Source: Marinobacter salexigens
GTDB taxonomy: Bacteria; Pseudomonadota; Gammaproteobacteria; Pseudomonadales; Oleiphilaceae
Length of the DNA: 64,000 bases
NCBI RefSeq assembly: GCF_018860765.1
Contig: NZ_JAHKPV010000001.1
Coordinates: 857,594 to 921,593 of the forward strand
Direction of reading: 5' to 3'
The notes under the pieces are model-generated. The model had not been told where the DNA came from and ran no database searches. It saw only the letters and a list, made by a program, of their open reading frames with translations. This document shows positions 8,663 through 17,420 of this stretch, in pieces. Made by a program: the position numbers and the translations under genes. Each line of letters starts with the position of its first letter. Position 1 is the first letter of the stretch.

Positions 8663-9880
8663 ATGATGGCAGAGTGGATTTCAGTCGGCCTTTTGGCCCT
8701 TCTTGTATTCGTATTTGTTCTGGATATCGCCAGCAACCGACGTCGGGTTCCGCGGCCGAAGCCCGTGCCCCAGCGCAAACCGGAGGCTCTGAAAGGTCCC
8801 GCACCCGCCGCACCGGTTGAGCGCAAAGCTCCGGACGCTACCCCCGAGCCCGTGCCAGAAGAGCCTGCGGAAGCGCCAGCCGCCCCTGCACCGAAGACAG
8901 TGGCAGAGCCTGAGCCTGCACCCGAACCAGAAAAGATACCGGAGCCAGAAGCTGCGCCCCAGCTCAGCGTATTCGAGCGCATCAAGCAGGGTTTGGGTAA
9001 AACCCGAGCGAGCCTCACCGGTGGTATGGCTGATCTTTTTGCGGTTGGCAAGAAGATCGATGAAGACCTACTGGAGGAAATTGAGACCACTCTGCTGATG
9101 GCCGATGTGGGCGTGACTGCCACTTCAGAAATTATTGAATCCCTTACCGACAAACTCCAGCGCAACCAACTAAAAGACGGCGAAGCACTGCGCAAGGCGT
9201 TGCGTGATGAATTGCACGGCTTGTTAAAGGATGTCACCAAGCCGCTGACGATTGATGCGGGAACTAAGCCTTATGTCATTTTGATGGTCGGCGTGAACGG
9301 CGTAGGCAAGACCACCACAATCGGCAAGCTTACGAAAAAGCTCCAAAGCGAAGGCAAGTCCGTCATGTTGGCGGCAGGTGATACCTTCCGTGCTGCCGCT
9401 GTTGAGCAGCTTCAGGTTTGGGGTGAGCGTAATAACGTTCCTGTGGTTGCTCAACATACCGGCGCTGATAGCGCATCGGTGATTTTTGATGCGATCCAGT
9501 CAGGTCGGTCCCGTGGCGTAGATGTTGTGATCGCGGATACGGCAGGCCGGTTGCAGAATAAAGATAACCTGATGAGCGAGCTGGAAAAAGTCGTTCGGGT
9601 TATGAAAAAACTAGATGACACCGCCCCTCACGAAGTCATGCTGGTCCTGGATGCGGGCACAGGGCAGAACGCACTGAGTCAGGCACAAGTGTTCCAGAAG
9701 GCGGTTGGCGTAAGCGGTATCACCTTAACGAAGCTGGACGGTACAGCCAAAGGCGGTATCGTGTTCGCCATTGCTCGCCAGTTGCAGCTTCCTATTCGCT
9801 TTATCGGTGTGGGTGAGCAAGTTGATGATCTGCGCAGCTTCGATGCCGAAACCTTTGTGGACGCATTGTTTGCAGAATAG
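8663..9880 (+). CDS. ftsY: Signal recognition particle receptor FtsY
   Basis: SRP receptor GTPase that docks ribosome-nascent chain complexes at the SecYEG translocon. A hydrophobic N-terminal segment (about 5-22) is followed by a Pro/Glu/Ala-rich A domain (about 30-105), the N domain, and the G domain with GVNGVGKTTT (G1), DTAGRLQ (G3) and TKLDGTAKGG (G4). The 405-residue length is typical. A Met codon 3 nt downstream is an alternative start. It heads ftsY-ftsE-ftsX-rpoH. Confidence 0.96.
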   Translation: MMAEWISVGLLALLVFVFVLDIASNRRRVPRPKPVPQRKPEALKGPAPAAPVERKAPDATPEPVPEEPAEAPAAPAPKTVAEPEPAPEPEKIPEPEAAPQLSVFERIKQGLGKTRASLTGGMADLFAVGKKIDEDLLEEIETTLLMADVGVTATSEIIESLTDKLQRNQLKDGEALRKALRDELHGLLKDVTKPLTIDAGTKPYVILMVGVNGVGKTTTIGKLTKKLQSEGKSVMLAAGDTFRAAAVEQLQVWGERNNVPVVAQHTGADSASVIFDAIQSGRSRGVDVVIADTAGRLQNKDNLMSELEKVVRVMKKLDDTAPHEVMLVLDAGTGQNALSQAQVFQKAVGVSGITLTKLDGTAKGGIVFAIARQLQLPIRFIGVGEQVDDLRSFDAETFVDALFAE

Positions 9881-9919
9881 TTTGTCGAGCCACCTGAACT
9901 TGTGGAGCAATAGTCCGCC

Positions 9920-10609
9920 ATGATCGAATTTCGTCAGGTTACCAAGCGGTATGACAGCGATCATACTGCATTGCGACAGGTGAATTTTCATCTAGCCCGT
10001 GGTGAGCTGGCCTTTCTGACAGGGCATTCTGGTGCGGGCAAAAGTACCCTGCTGAAATTGCTTATGGTTATGGAACGCCCCAGTGCAGGGGAAGTGGTGG
10101 TTGGTGGTCAAATATTGAATAGTCTGCCAAGGCGACAAATTCCTTATATACGTCGCCACATTGGCGTAGTGTTTCAAAACCACCAGCTGCTTTTTGATCG
10201 TACCGTATTCAACAACGTTGCCATGCCTTTGGAAGTTATGGGCGCTACGCCGCGTGACGTTGGGCGGCGGGTAAGAGCTGCGCTGGATAAGGTTGGCTTG
10301 CTGAGCAAAGAAAAAATGAATCCCTTACAGCTCTCGGGCGGTGAACAGCAGCGCGTAGGCATTGCGCGGGCTGTGGTGAACAAGCCACCGCTACTGTTGG
10401 CGGATGAGCCCACGGGTAATCTGGACCCAAAACTGTCGGCAGATATCATGAACCTGTTTGCGCAGTTCAGTCAGGTTGGCGTAACCGTGCTCATAGCCAG
10501 TCACGACCTTGCTCTGATCAACGAGATGAACCGGCGCACATTAACGCTGGATCACGGTAATCTGGTTGCCGGTGGTAACCCGCTTCAGGGAGGTGCCGGT
10601 GGCCGCTGA
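9920..10609 (+). CDS. ftsE: Cell division ATP-binding protein FtsE
   Basis: ABC ATPase subunit of FtsEX, which controls septal peptidoglycan hydrolases. Walker A is [11 protein letters not shown], the signature [14 protein letters not shown] and Walker [13 protein letters not shown]. The 229-residue length fits. Its stop codon overlaps the ftsX start by 11 bp, so the two are translationally coupled. Confidence 0.97.
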   Translation: MIEFRQVTKRYDSDHTALRQVNFHLARGELAFLTGHSGAGKSTLLKLLMVMERPSAGEVVVGGQILNSLPRRQIPYIRRHIGVVFQNHQLLFDRTVFNNVAMPLEVMGATPRDVGRRVRAALDKVGLLSKEKMNPLQLSGGEQQRVGIARAVVNKPPLLLADEPTGNLDPKLSADIMNLFAQFSQVGVTVLIASHDLALINEMNRRTLTLDHGNLVAGGNPLQGGAGGR

Positions 10610-11612
10610 TCCTTCACCCAAGCTCCGTAAGGCAGACGCTGAAAGAGGCGCCAAAACGTCTCGGTCCCCTTGGAGCGAGCAGGCTGAATCCTATTTTACA
10701 CATCACCGAAAAGTAGCTCGTGACAGCGCAGTTCGCATGTGGCGAACGCCGGTGGCAAGCCTGATGACGTGGACCGTTATGGGCGTGGCTTTGGCTTTGC
10801 CGGTTGCGCTTCTATTATTGTTAGCCAGTCTGCAAGGCGTGAGTGCCGGGTGGGAAAGCAGTGCGCGAGTGACTGCCTACATGAAAATGAGCTCTAGTCT
10901 TGAGCAGACTCAGGCTCTGGCTAGTGAAATCGACGGAGATGGCCGTGTAGCGGAGCTGGAATTGATTGATCGCGATCGCGCCTTGGCAGAGTTCCGGGCA
11001 TCGTCGGGCCTGGATGATGCTCTGGACTATTTAGAAGAGAACCCCTTGCCTCACACGTTGCTGGTCACGCCAGAGGAAAGTGCTCGGTCTGCCGACGGTG
11101 TTGCGGCTCTGGTAACGTTTATAGAAGGTATGGAGGGAGTTGAGCGGGTGCAGGTGGATCTAGGCTGGTTGCAGCGCCTTAACGCCATGACAGACCTGCT
11201 TGCGCGGGCAGTATGGGCGCTTGCCATATTGCTGGCCGCAGCTGTGGTACTGGTGATTGGCAATACCGTGAGGCTGTCCATAGAGAGCCGTCGTGATGAG
11301 ATCCTGGTCGCCAAACTGGTTGGTGGTACAGACAGTTTTGTGCGCAGGCCTTTTCTTTATACCGGTGCCTGGTTTGGTCTTGGAGGTGGCGCTGTTGCCT
11401 TGATACTGCTGCAGCTATCCCTGTGGTGGCTGAGTGGCCCCGTTGAACGCCTCGCTGGATTGTACCGCAGTGACTTCTCACTGAACGGCTTAAGTCTTGA
11501 TGGTGGGTTTGCGTTGATTATTGCCGCAATGCTGCTAGGCTGGCTGGGCGCTTGGGTAGCGGTAAAGCGCCATCTTGATGACATTGAGCCGGGGGAAATT
11601 GCCGGTGGTTGA
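10599..11612 (+). CDS. ftsX: Cell division protein FtsX
   Basis: Membrane subunit of FtsEX, with four expected transmembrane helices: one near residues 65-85, then three in the C-terminal half (about 210-330). The large periplasmic loop between the first two binds hydrolase activators in the family. GTG at 10599 is chosen because GGAGG lies 5 nt upstream; the frame could open at 10566 but that overlaps ftsE more deeply. The product has 337 residues with a charged N-terminal cytosolic tail. Confidence 0.95.
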   Translation: MAADPSPKLRKADAERGAKTSRSPWSEQAESYFTHHRKVARDSAVRMWRTPVASLMTWTVMGVALALPVALLLLLASLQGVSAGWESSARVTAYMKMSSSLEQTQALASEIDGDGRVAELELIDRDRALAEFRASSGLDDALDYLEENPLPHTLLVTPEESARSADGVAALVTFIEGMEGVERVQVDLGWLQRLNAMTDLLARAVWALAILLAAAVVLVIGNTVRLSIESRRDEILVAKLVGGTDSFVRRPFLYTGAWFGLGGGAVALILLQLSLWWLSGPVERLAGLYRSDFSLNGLSLDGGFALIIAAMLLGWLGAWVAVKRHLDDIEPGEIAGG

Positions 11613-11733
11613 TGATCCGGACTGCGGAAAGACCGTATTGAAGTAAGATGCATTCCGGAGTAGGTTCGTAAGCAGTTAAAGTTAGGGAGAATTCTCCATT
11701 TAGTTGATTTGAAACGTTTTACTTGGGGATTCG

Positions 11734-11761
11734 GGAACTTTTAGGGTTCGTGACGGTCTAA
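11734..11761 (+). promoter_or_regulatory. Sigma-E (RpoE/AlgU)-type promoter of rpoH
   Basis: GGAACTT at 11734-11740 is followed after exactly 16 bp by TCTAA at 11757-11761, matching the RpoE/AlgU consensus (GAACTT, 16-17 bp, TCTGA). Transcription would start near 11767, giving a leader of about 40 nt before the rpoH ATG. Sigma-E control of rpoH is established in Escherichia coli and Pseudomonas; here it is inferred from the motif. Confidence 0.7.
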
Positions 11762-11790
11762 TTTTTATTCGTTATATTATGCGACCGTCA
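11751..11790. promoter_or_regulatory. Dyad overlapping the rpoH promoter
   Basis: TGACGGTC (11751-11758) and GACCGTCA (11783-11790) are perfect 8-bp inverted repeats 24 bp apart. The left arm overlaps the -10 element at 11757-11761, and the right arm ends 5 nt before the rpoH ribosome site GGAGG (11796-11800). It could be a protein site or, in longer transcripts, an RNA hairpin near the ribosome site. Confidence 0.4.
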
Positions 11791-11807
11791 GGTTCGGAGG
11801 ATACAAC

Positions 11808-12668
11808 ATGGGTACGAGCTTACAGCTCATTGAAAAACTTGTTCCGGGCGCAAATCTTGAGGCATATATTCAGGCCGCGAGTCGCATTCCGGTACTCACC
11901 GTGGATGAAGAACGAGAGTTGGCCGAGAGGCTGCACTACGAAGAAGACGTAGATGCAGCTCGCCAACTGGTGTTGTCCCACTTGCGTTTTGTTATCCATA
12001 TAGCCCGCAGCTATTCCGGTTATGGATTGGCGCAGGCGGATTTGATTCAGGAAGGTAACGTTGGCTTGATGAAAGCTGTCAAGCGCTTTAACCCGGAATA
12101 CGGGGTGCGGCTGGTGTCTTTCGCAGTGCACTGGATTAAAGCTGAGATTCATGAGTTCATTCTGCGTAATTGGCGCATTGTGAAAGTGGCGACCACCAAG
12201 TCCCAGCGTAAACTGTTTTTCAATTTGCGCAGCCAGAAGAAAAAGCTGGCGTGGTTGAGTCACGATGAACTGCACGCAGTGGCAGACGACTTGGGTGTTG
12301 AGCCAAGGGTTGTGCGTGAAATGGAAGGCCGCTTGGCGTCCCACGACACTGCCTTTGATGGCCCGATGGATGATGATGACGATAGCGCCTACAAAGCGCC
12401 GGCGTATTATTTAGAAGACCATCGCAGCGACCCAGCCGTTCAACTTGAAAAAGCGGACTGGTCTGAGGACTCTAACGGTCGCTTGATGCAGGCGTTGGAG
12501 CTGCTTGATGAGCGCAGTCAAGATATTCTGCGTGAGCGTTGGTTATCCGATAACAAGGCAACACTTCATCAGTTGGCCGACAAGTACGGTATTTCAGCCG
12601 AGCGTATTCGCCAGTTGGAAAAGAATGCCATGAAGAAAATCCGCACGCAGATGACGGAAGCTGCCTGA
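11808..12668 (+). CDS. rpoH: RNA polymerase heat-shock sigma factor sigma-32
   Basis: A 286-residue group 3 sigma factor directing heat-shock transcription. Region 2 contains [19 protein letters not shown] and the [14 protein letters not shown] core-binding segment; the RpoH box [12 protein letters not shown] (about 135-146) is diagnostic. Region 4 has an [27 protein letters not shown] lies 7 nt before the ATG. It has its own sigma-E-like promoter, downstream of ftsX by 195 bp. Confidence 0.97.
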   Translation: MGTSLQLIEKLVPGANLEAYIQAASRIPVLTVDEERELAERLHYEEDVDAARQLVLSHLRFVIHIARSYSGYGLAQADLIQEGNVGLMKAVKRFNPEYGVRLVSFAVHWIKAEIHEFILRNWRIVKVATTKSQRKLFFNLRSQKKKLAWLSHDELHAVADDLGVEPRVVREMEGRLASHDTAFDGPMDDDDDSAYKAPAYYLEDHRSDPAVQLEKADWSEDSNGRLMQALELLDERSQDILRERWLSDNKATLHQLADKYGISAERIRQLEKNAMKKIRTQMTEAA

Positions 12669-12696
12669 TTAAGGTAGAGCATCTGCAAGTGTCCTG

Positions 12697-12735
12697 AAAA
12701 CGCCACCACCGGCCACCGGTTGGTGGCGTTTTTGT
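12697..12735 (+). terminator. rpoH intrinsic terminator
   Basis: A 12-bp stem (12697-12708 with 12721-12732) runs into a T-rich tract, 28 nt after the rpoH stop. Its loop contains a second short dyad. It cleanly separates rpoH from the repeat element and the next operon. Confidence 0.85.
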
Positions 12736-12765
12736 TTGTGTGGTGTGTAATGCACTCAAGTATAA

Positions 12766-12874
12766 GAGGCGATTGGGCAGGCGTTTCCAAAACCGTGCGG
12801 AGCCATGGATGGCGGAGCCGAGCGTACATGGATGTATTTACAGCGTGTTTTGGAAACGCCTGCCCAATTGCCTC
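12766..12874 (+). repeat. Palindromic repeat element, copy A
   Basis: Arms 12766-12793 and 12847-12874 are inverted repeats of 28 bp with one mismatch, which as RNA would be a G-U pair. They enclose a 53-nt core (12794-12846). The core matches the inverse of 28132-28184 and the two ends of the core in 58026-58162, whereas the arms are largely specific to this copy. It lies between the rpoH terminator and the garR-like gene, ending 31 nt before the latter's ATG. No target-site duplication or transposase is evident. I recognise no named family. Confidence 0.85.
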
Positions 12875-12905
12875 CTCCACCGATGCTGGATAGAGACCCA
12901 CTCCT

Positions 12906-13817
12906 ATGATCGAAAAACTCCCCCGAATCGCATTTCTTGGCATCGGCCTCATGGGCGCACCCATGACCCGTAATCTGCTGGATGCAGGTTTTTCCATGAA
13001 TTTATGGAATCGCACCGCCAGCAAGTGTGAGCCGTTTTCTGCCGAGGCAACTGTCGCGGCCACTCCCGCTGACGCAGTGCGAACCGCCGATGTGATTATC
13101 ACCATGCTGGAAAACAGCGATGTGGTAGAGCAGGTGTTGGTTGCTAGCGGTGCTATAGAAGCCATTAAGCCGGGCGCTCTGGTGATTGATATGAGCTCCA
13201 TTCAGCCATCGGTGGCTCGTCGGCATGCTGCACTTGCGGCGGAACAGGGTGCTGGGTATGTGGATGCGCCGGTTTCCGGTGGAACTCTGGGGGCAGAGGA
13301 AGCACGATTGAGCATTATGGCTGGGGGTTCTGAGGATGATGTTCTTCGGGCGCAACCGATATTCGAGGTGCTGGGCAAGAGCACCCGAATTGGCCCTGTG
13401 GGCGCCGGGCAGCTTGCCAAATTGGCTAACCAGGCGATTGTCGGGATTACCATCGGGGCTGTGTCTGAGGCTCTGTTGTTGGCTGCCAAAGGTGGGGCTG
13501 ATCCGGCAGCTGTGCGGGAGGCGCTTATGGGGGGGTTCGCTGGCAGCCGGATTCTTGAGTTGCATGGTCAGCGCATGATCGACCGAGATTTTACGCCCGG
13601 AGCACCAGCGCGTATCCAGTTGAAAGACATGCGGATGATTTTGGATGAAGCCCGCGCTGAAGGATTGACGCTACCCTTGTCACAGCAGGTGCATAATGAA
13701 TACCTGTCTCTGGTTGCTAATGGTCACAGCGACGCTGATCACAGTGGCTTGCTGCTGGAACTGGAGCATATTAACCGCGCCCGCCTTGGTGCTGCTGACT
13801 CGGGATCTAAGGAGTAA
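12906..13817 (+). CDS. garR: Beta-hydroxyacid dehydrogenase, tartronate semialdehyde reductase-like
   Basis: A 303-residue NAD(P)-dependent oxidoreductase of the 3-hydroxyisobutyrate dehydrogenase family. The Rossmann loop is FLGIGLMGAPMTRNLL; the substrate loop DAPVSGGTLGAEEA and the catalytic-lysine segment GAGQLAKLANQ are intact. Because hydroxypyruvate isomerase follows by 5 bp, the most likely reaction is tartronate semialdehyde to D-glycerate in glyoxylate metabolism. No glyoxylate carboligase gene is in the window, so 3-hydroxyisobutyrate or another substrate remains possible. The gene is preceded by repeat copy A. Confidence 0.8.
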   Translation: MIEKLPRIAFLGIGLMGAPMTRNLLDAGFSMNLWNRTASKCEPFSAEATVAATPADAVRTADVIITMLENSDVVEQVLVASGAIEAIKPGALVIDMSSIQPSVARRHAALAAEQGAGYVDAPVSGGTLGAEEARLSIMAGGSEDDVLRAQPIFEVLGKSTRIGPVGAGQLAKLANQAIVGITIGAVSEALLLAAKGGADPAAVREALMGGFAGSRILELHGQRMIDRDFTPGAPARIQLKDMRMILDEARAEGLTLPLSQQVHNEYLSLVANGHSDADHSGLLLELEHINRARLGAADSGSKE

Positions 13818-13822
13818 CTGCC

Positions 13823-14596
13823 ATGCCGCGTTTTGCTGCCAATCTATCGATGCTATTCACCGAAATGCCGTTTACCGAGCGTTTTGCCAAAGCGGCTGAG
13901 GCCGGGTTTACTGGCGTGGAGTATCTTTTCCCCTATGAGTGGCCTAAGGACGAGTTGGCCAAGGCGTTGGAAGAAAACGGTTTGACTCAGGTTCTGTTCA
14001 ATCTACCCCCTGGTGATTGGGATGCCGGGGAACGTGGGATTGCATGCTTGCCGGATAGGGTTCATGAGTTCCGTGCAGGTGTAGAACAGGCAATTGAGTA
14101 CGCGCGAGCGTTGGGGTGTAAGCGGTTGAACTGCCTGGCTGGATTGAAACCGGTGGAACTGAGTGAAGACACGGCCTGGCAAACGCTGGTGGCGAATGTG
14201 GCCTGGGCAGCGGATAAGTTGGAGGATGACGGTATTACGTTGTGTGTTGAGGCAATAAACTCTCGGGTCGATATGCCTCGTTTTTTCCTTGATACGTCTG
14301 CTAGAGTCATGGCGCTGATTGAGGATGTGGATGTCGATAACCTGCGCCTGCAATATGACATCTACCATATGCAAATCATGCAGGGCGATCTGGTGCGATC
14401 CATGGAGTGCTTGCTGCCATGGATTGGGCATATCCAGTTTGCCGACAACCCGGGCCGGCATGAGCCGGGAACCGGAGAGATTAACTTTTCGAATGTTTTT
14501 TCTGCCATCGACAAAATGGGTTATGACGGCTGGGTAAGTGCGGAATATCGGCCCTCTGGCACCACCGCAGATAGCTTGCACTGGTTGCCGATCTAA
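13823..14596 (+). CDS. hyi: Hydroxypyruvate isomerase
   Basis: A 257-residue TIM-barrel isomerase converting hydroxypyruvate to tartronate semialdehyde. Typical stretches are FAANLSMLFTEMPF at the N-terminus, the metal-binding EAIN and YDIYHMQ segments, and GHIQFADNPGRHEPGTGEIN. It supplies the presumed substrate of the preceding reductase. GGAG lies 8 nt before the ATG, inside the end of the upstream gene, so the two form an operon. Confidence 0.9.
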   Translation: MPRFAANLSMLFTEMPFTERFAKAAEAGFTGVEYLFPYEWPKDELAKALEENGLTQVLFNLPPGDWDAGERGIACLPDRVHEFRAGVEQAIEYARALGCKRLNCLAGLKPVELSEDTAWQTLVANVAWAADKLEDDGITLCVEAINSRVDMPRFFLDTSARVMALIEDVDVDNLRLQYDIYHMQIMQGDLVRSMECLLPWIGHIQFADNPGRHEPGTGEINFSNVFSAIDKMGYDGWVSAEYRPSGTTADSLHWLPI

Positions 14597-14704
14597 GGTC
14601 GCCCGTCGCCATTAGCGACACCCTCTTACAAGATCGTAACTGGCCGGTGTCCCGAGATATTCGTACTCTGTTGTTAATGTAATCCGCTATCAGGAGGAGA
14701 TCCG

Positions 14705-15385
14705 GTGAAAGCGCTGGTAATCGAAGACGATCAGGACGTAGCAAATTATCTTGTTAAAGGGCTGAAGGAATCAGACTTCGTAGTCGATCATGCTGCCGAC
14801 GGCAAAGACGGCATGATGATGGCCGCCAGTGAAGAGTACGACATCATGATTGTCGACCGTATGCTCCCGGGCATGGACGGGCTCTCTATTATTAAGACGG
14901 TCCGCGCCACGGGAAATCAGGTGCCGGTACTTATACTGAGCGCCTTGGGCGATGTTGATGATCGTGTTGAAGGCTTGCGGGGCGGCGGTGATGATTACCT
15001 GACCAAACCTTTTTCTTTTACGGAACTTCTCGCCCGAATTGAGTCACTGGTTCGGCGGAACCGCCAGTCTGCAGAAACCGAAACCGTGCTTCGGGTAGCC
15101 GATTTGGAAATGGATCTGTTGGCACGAACGGTAAAACGCTCTGGCCAGAACATTGACGTTCAACCCCGTGAGTTCCGGTTGCTGGAGTACTTGATGCGTA
15201 ATGCTGGTCAAGTGGTCACCCGAACCATGCTGTTGGAGAAAGTCTGGGATTATCATTTTGATCCCCAAACTAATGTGATCGACGTGCACATAAGCCGTCT
15301 ACGGGCAAAGATCGACAAGGAATTCGAGACCCCCTTACTGCAAACCATTCGTGGTGCAGGATACATGCTTCGTGAAACTACTTAG
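14705..15385 (+). CDS. OmpR-family response regulator
   Basis: A 226-residue two-domain regulator. The receiver domain has the acidic pair EDD, phospho-acceptor Asp near 51 in IVDRMLPGMDG, and the KPF lysine. The C-terminal winged helix ends RLRAKIDKEFETPLLQTIRGAGYML. GTG start with AGGAGG 7 nt upstream. The partner kinase gene begins 13 bp before this gene stops. It is close to metal- or envelope-stress regulators of the CusR/CopR type, but the signal is unknown. Confidence 0.92.
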   Translation: MKALVIEDDQDVANYLVKGLKESDFVVDHAADGKDGMMMAASEEYDIMIVDRMLPGMDGLSIIKTVRATGNQVPVLILSALGDVDDRVEGLRGGGDDYLTKPFSFTELLARIESLVRRNRQSAETETVLRVADLEMDLLARTVKRSGQNIDVQPREFRLLEYLMRNAGQVVTRTMLLEKVWDYHFDPQTNVIDVHISRLRAKIDKEFETPLLQTIRGAGYMLRETT

Positions 15386-16859
15386 CCAGCTCAGGACATC
15401 GTCCTTCCAGCTTGCCTTGCTGTACATGGTGGTGTTTGCCACCTCGGTATTTTTGTTACTGGCCTTTATTTACTGGCGCACAGCGGGTTTTATGACCGCT
15501 CAGACCGACGAGACCATTGAAGCAGAAATCGCCGGGCTGGCGGAGCAGTACAGAGGGCGTGGTGTAAATGGTCTGATCACGATTATTCGTGAGCGGGTTG
15601 CCCGCGATCCCAATGCAAAAACGATCTATCTACTGACCACCGAAGATTCTCTCAAACTGGCAGGTAACCTAGAAACCTGGCCGGAAGGCAGCCCCTCAGA
15701 GGGCGGCTGGGTTAACTTCACGCTTAGCTCTGCAGTGGGCTGGACAGGGCCGGAACGCTTGGCCCGGGCTCGAATTTTTGAAGTTCAGGGTGGGTTGAGG
15801 TTACTGGTCGGCCGAGATGTCGACGAACTCACTAATCTCAAACGAGTGATTGAAACCGCCATTAACTGGGGAATGGGGATCACCCTTGCATTGGCGCTGC
15901 TCGGCGGTTACCTGATGAGTCGAAACACCATTCGCCGCATCGAGGTCATCAACAATACCTCCCGACGAATCATGAACGGACACCTCTCACTGCGCATACC
16001 CACCCGTGGTACAGAGGATGACTTTGATCAGCTTGCAGAAAACCTGAATCAAATGCTGGACAGGATTGTCTACTTGATGGAAGGCATTCGCCATGTGTCT
16101 GACAGCATTGCCCACGACCTTCGCACTCCTCTCACCCGCCTGAGAAACCAACTCGAAAACACCTTGATGTCCGTGGATAACGATGAGGCCCGCGAGCAAG
16201 CAGGCCGTGCGGTTGCAGAAGCGGACCAACTACTTGCCACCTTTAATGCTCTTTTGCGTATCGCGCGCTTGGAGACGAAAGGTAATTCTTCTGACATGAA
16301 GCGGGTGGCACTGGATGAGTTGGTGTCAGATGCCTGCGAGCTTTATGAAGCCTTGGCGGAAGACAAAGAACAGACGTTTGAGCAGTCCCTTGAGCCCGGT
16401 GTAATCATTGAAGGCGACCGAGACCTGTTATTTCAGATGATCAGCAACTTGATTGACAATGCTATCAAATATACGCCCGAGCAGGGTGCCATTGGCGTGG
16501 TTGTGAGGAAGGAGGGGGGCGACGCCGTTTTCGAAGTCAGGGACAGCGGTATCGGTATTCCTGACGATGAGAAAGATCAGGTGTTTCAGCGCTTTTACAG
16601 GGTTGGCAAGAGCCGTTCGCTTCCCGGCAATGGTCTGGGGCTCAGTTTGGTGAGCGCCGTTGCGGAAATTCACAAAGGGCGGATTGTGCTGAGTGACACG
16701 GACGAAGAAGCGCAACCGCCAGGCCTTACGGTCGCGGTGTATATGCCTGCCCCCACTCATGTACGAAAACGCATCAGAGTTAAGCAGGCGGGGCAGGAAA
16801 ACGAATCTGTTAGTGCTGGCGCAGTTGCGGGACAGAAACCGACCGTATCCGAGTCTTAG
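15372..16859 (+). CDS. HAMP-domain sensor histidine kinase
   Basis: A 495-residue inner-membrane kinase. Transmembrane helices lie near 12-34 and 165-185 and enclose a periplasmic sensor domain. HAMP follows, then the H-box SIAHDLRTPLTRLRNQL with the phospho-acceptor His, and the ATPase N box NLIDNAIKYTP, G1 DSGIGIPDDE and G2 GNGLGLSLV. GTG at 15372 overlaps the regulator's stop by 14 bp; a GTG seven codons earlier is possible. It presumably phosphorylates the regulator at 14705. Confidence 0.92.
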   Translation: MKLLSQLRTSSFQLALLYMVVFATSVFLLLAFIYWRTAGFMTAQTDETIEAEIAGLAEQYRGRGVNGLITIIRERVARDPNAKTIYLLTTEDSLKLAGNLETWPEGSPSEGGWVNFTLSSAVGWTGPERLARARIFEVQGGLRLLVGRDVDELTNLKRVIETAINWGMGITLALALLGGYLMSRNTIRRIEVINNTSRRIMNGHLSLRIPTRGTEDDFDQLAENLNQMLDRIVYLMEGIRHVSDSIAHDLRTPLTRLRNQLENTLMSVDNDEAREQAGRAVAEADQLLATFNALLRIARLETKGNSSDMKRVALDELVSDACELYEALAEDKEQTFEQSLEPGVIIEGDRDLLFQMISNLIDNAIKYTPEQGAIGVVVRKEGGDAVFEVRDSGIGIPDDEKDQVFQRFYRVGKSRSLPGNGLGLSLVSAVAEIHKGRIVLSDTDEEAQPPGLTVAVYMPAPTHVRKRIRVKQAGQENESVSAGAVAGQKPTVSES

Positions 16860-17137
16860 TGGCTCGGGCGGAACCGCTTTACCTGTGACATTACTGGAGC
16901 GACCAGTGTGTCGGCACGGGTTTCAATTTGTTGGGTAATGCGCTCAAACTGTGAGCGACGAAGGTTCAAGCGAACCTGAATGCTGTCCCACTCACCTTCT
17001 AGATGCTTCTGTTCTGACATCAAAAAAGCCGCAATGTTATGGCGGTTAACTTTTCCGGTAATGCCCATCTGGTCAAGGCGGTAACCCACGGCGTCTATGC
17101 CTTCTAGAGCTATATTCAGGAGCTTCTGTGTATTCAT
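16856..17137 (-). CDS. Small hypothetical cytoplasmic protein
   Basis: A 93-residue, mostly helical basic protein, with no signal or membrane segment. ATG 17137 has GGAG 8 nt upstream; a longer frame to 17224 lacks one. The pattern of short amphipathic helices (ERITQQIETRADTLVAPV) is phasin-like, but I do not recognise a family. It overlaps the kinase gene tail to tail by 4 bp. Confidence 0.65.
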   Translation of the reverse strand: MNTQKLLNIALEGIDAVGYRLDQMGITGKVNRHNIAAFLMSEQKHLEGEWDSIQVRLNLRRSQFERITQQIETRADTLVAPVMSQVKRFRPSH

Positions 17138-17352
17138 TGTGCTATCTCCAAAGCTGGAAGCGAATATAAGGTTCGTTGTCCGAAAGCTATAGGCCTTACC
17201 TAGAGTGTACAACCTAATTCCCAATACAGAGGCTGACCAAAAGGTAACTCACCGGCAAGGGCTGGGTAATGCAGGGTGTGGAGAATAGGATGGGTAGTTT
17301 GAAGCAAGCATGTATAGCCGCTTGTTTCTACCTCCAGCACAGCGCTAGCCTT

Positions 17353-17377
17353 ACCCCGTTTTTACGGGGTTTTTTTA
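17353..17377 (+). terminator. Orphan intrinsic terminator, possible small RNA end
   Basis: Stem 17353-17359 with 17364-17370, loop TTTT, followed by an unbroken T run to 17377, which is a textbook terminator on the plus strand. No plus-strand coding sequence ends nearby; the closest, the kinase at 16859, is about 490 nt away across an opposite-strand gene. The gap 17138-17420 is otherwise empty. A small RNA starting around 17180-17300 would explain it; no convincing promoter was found. Confidence 0.75.
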
Positions 17378-17420
17378 TGCTTGATGGAAAAGCTTCAAGA
17401 AGAGTGGTTGGCCAGTTGCA

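Noticed and set aside
8611..9240. 209-codon frame antisense to ftsY
   Set aside because: Ser/Gly/Ala-rich low-complexity translation produced by the Pro/Glu-rich A domain of FtsY on the other strand.
12766..12874. Repeat copy A as a simple rho-independent terminator
   Set aside because: rpoH already has a good terminator at 12697-12735, the arms enclose a 53-nt conserved core, and no T tract follows.
12740..12973. 77-codon plus-strand frame through repeat copy A
   Set aside because: Open only because the repeat lacks stops; it runs out of frame into the dehydrogenase gene and has no domain.
12569..13201. 210-codon minus-strand frame across the repeat and the start of the garR-like gene
   Set aside because: It spans the rpoH end, a terminator, repeat copy A and a conserved dehydrogenase; no family resemblance.
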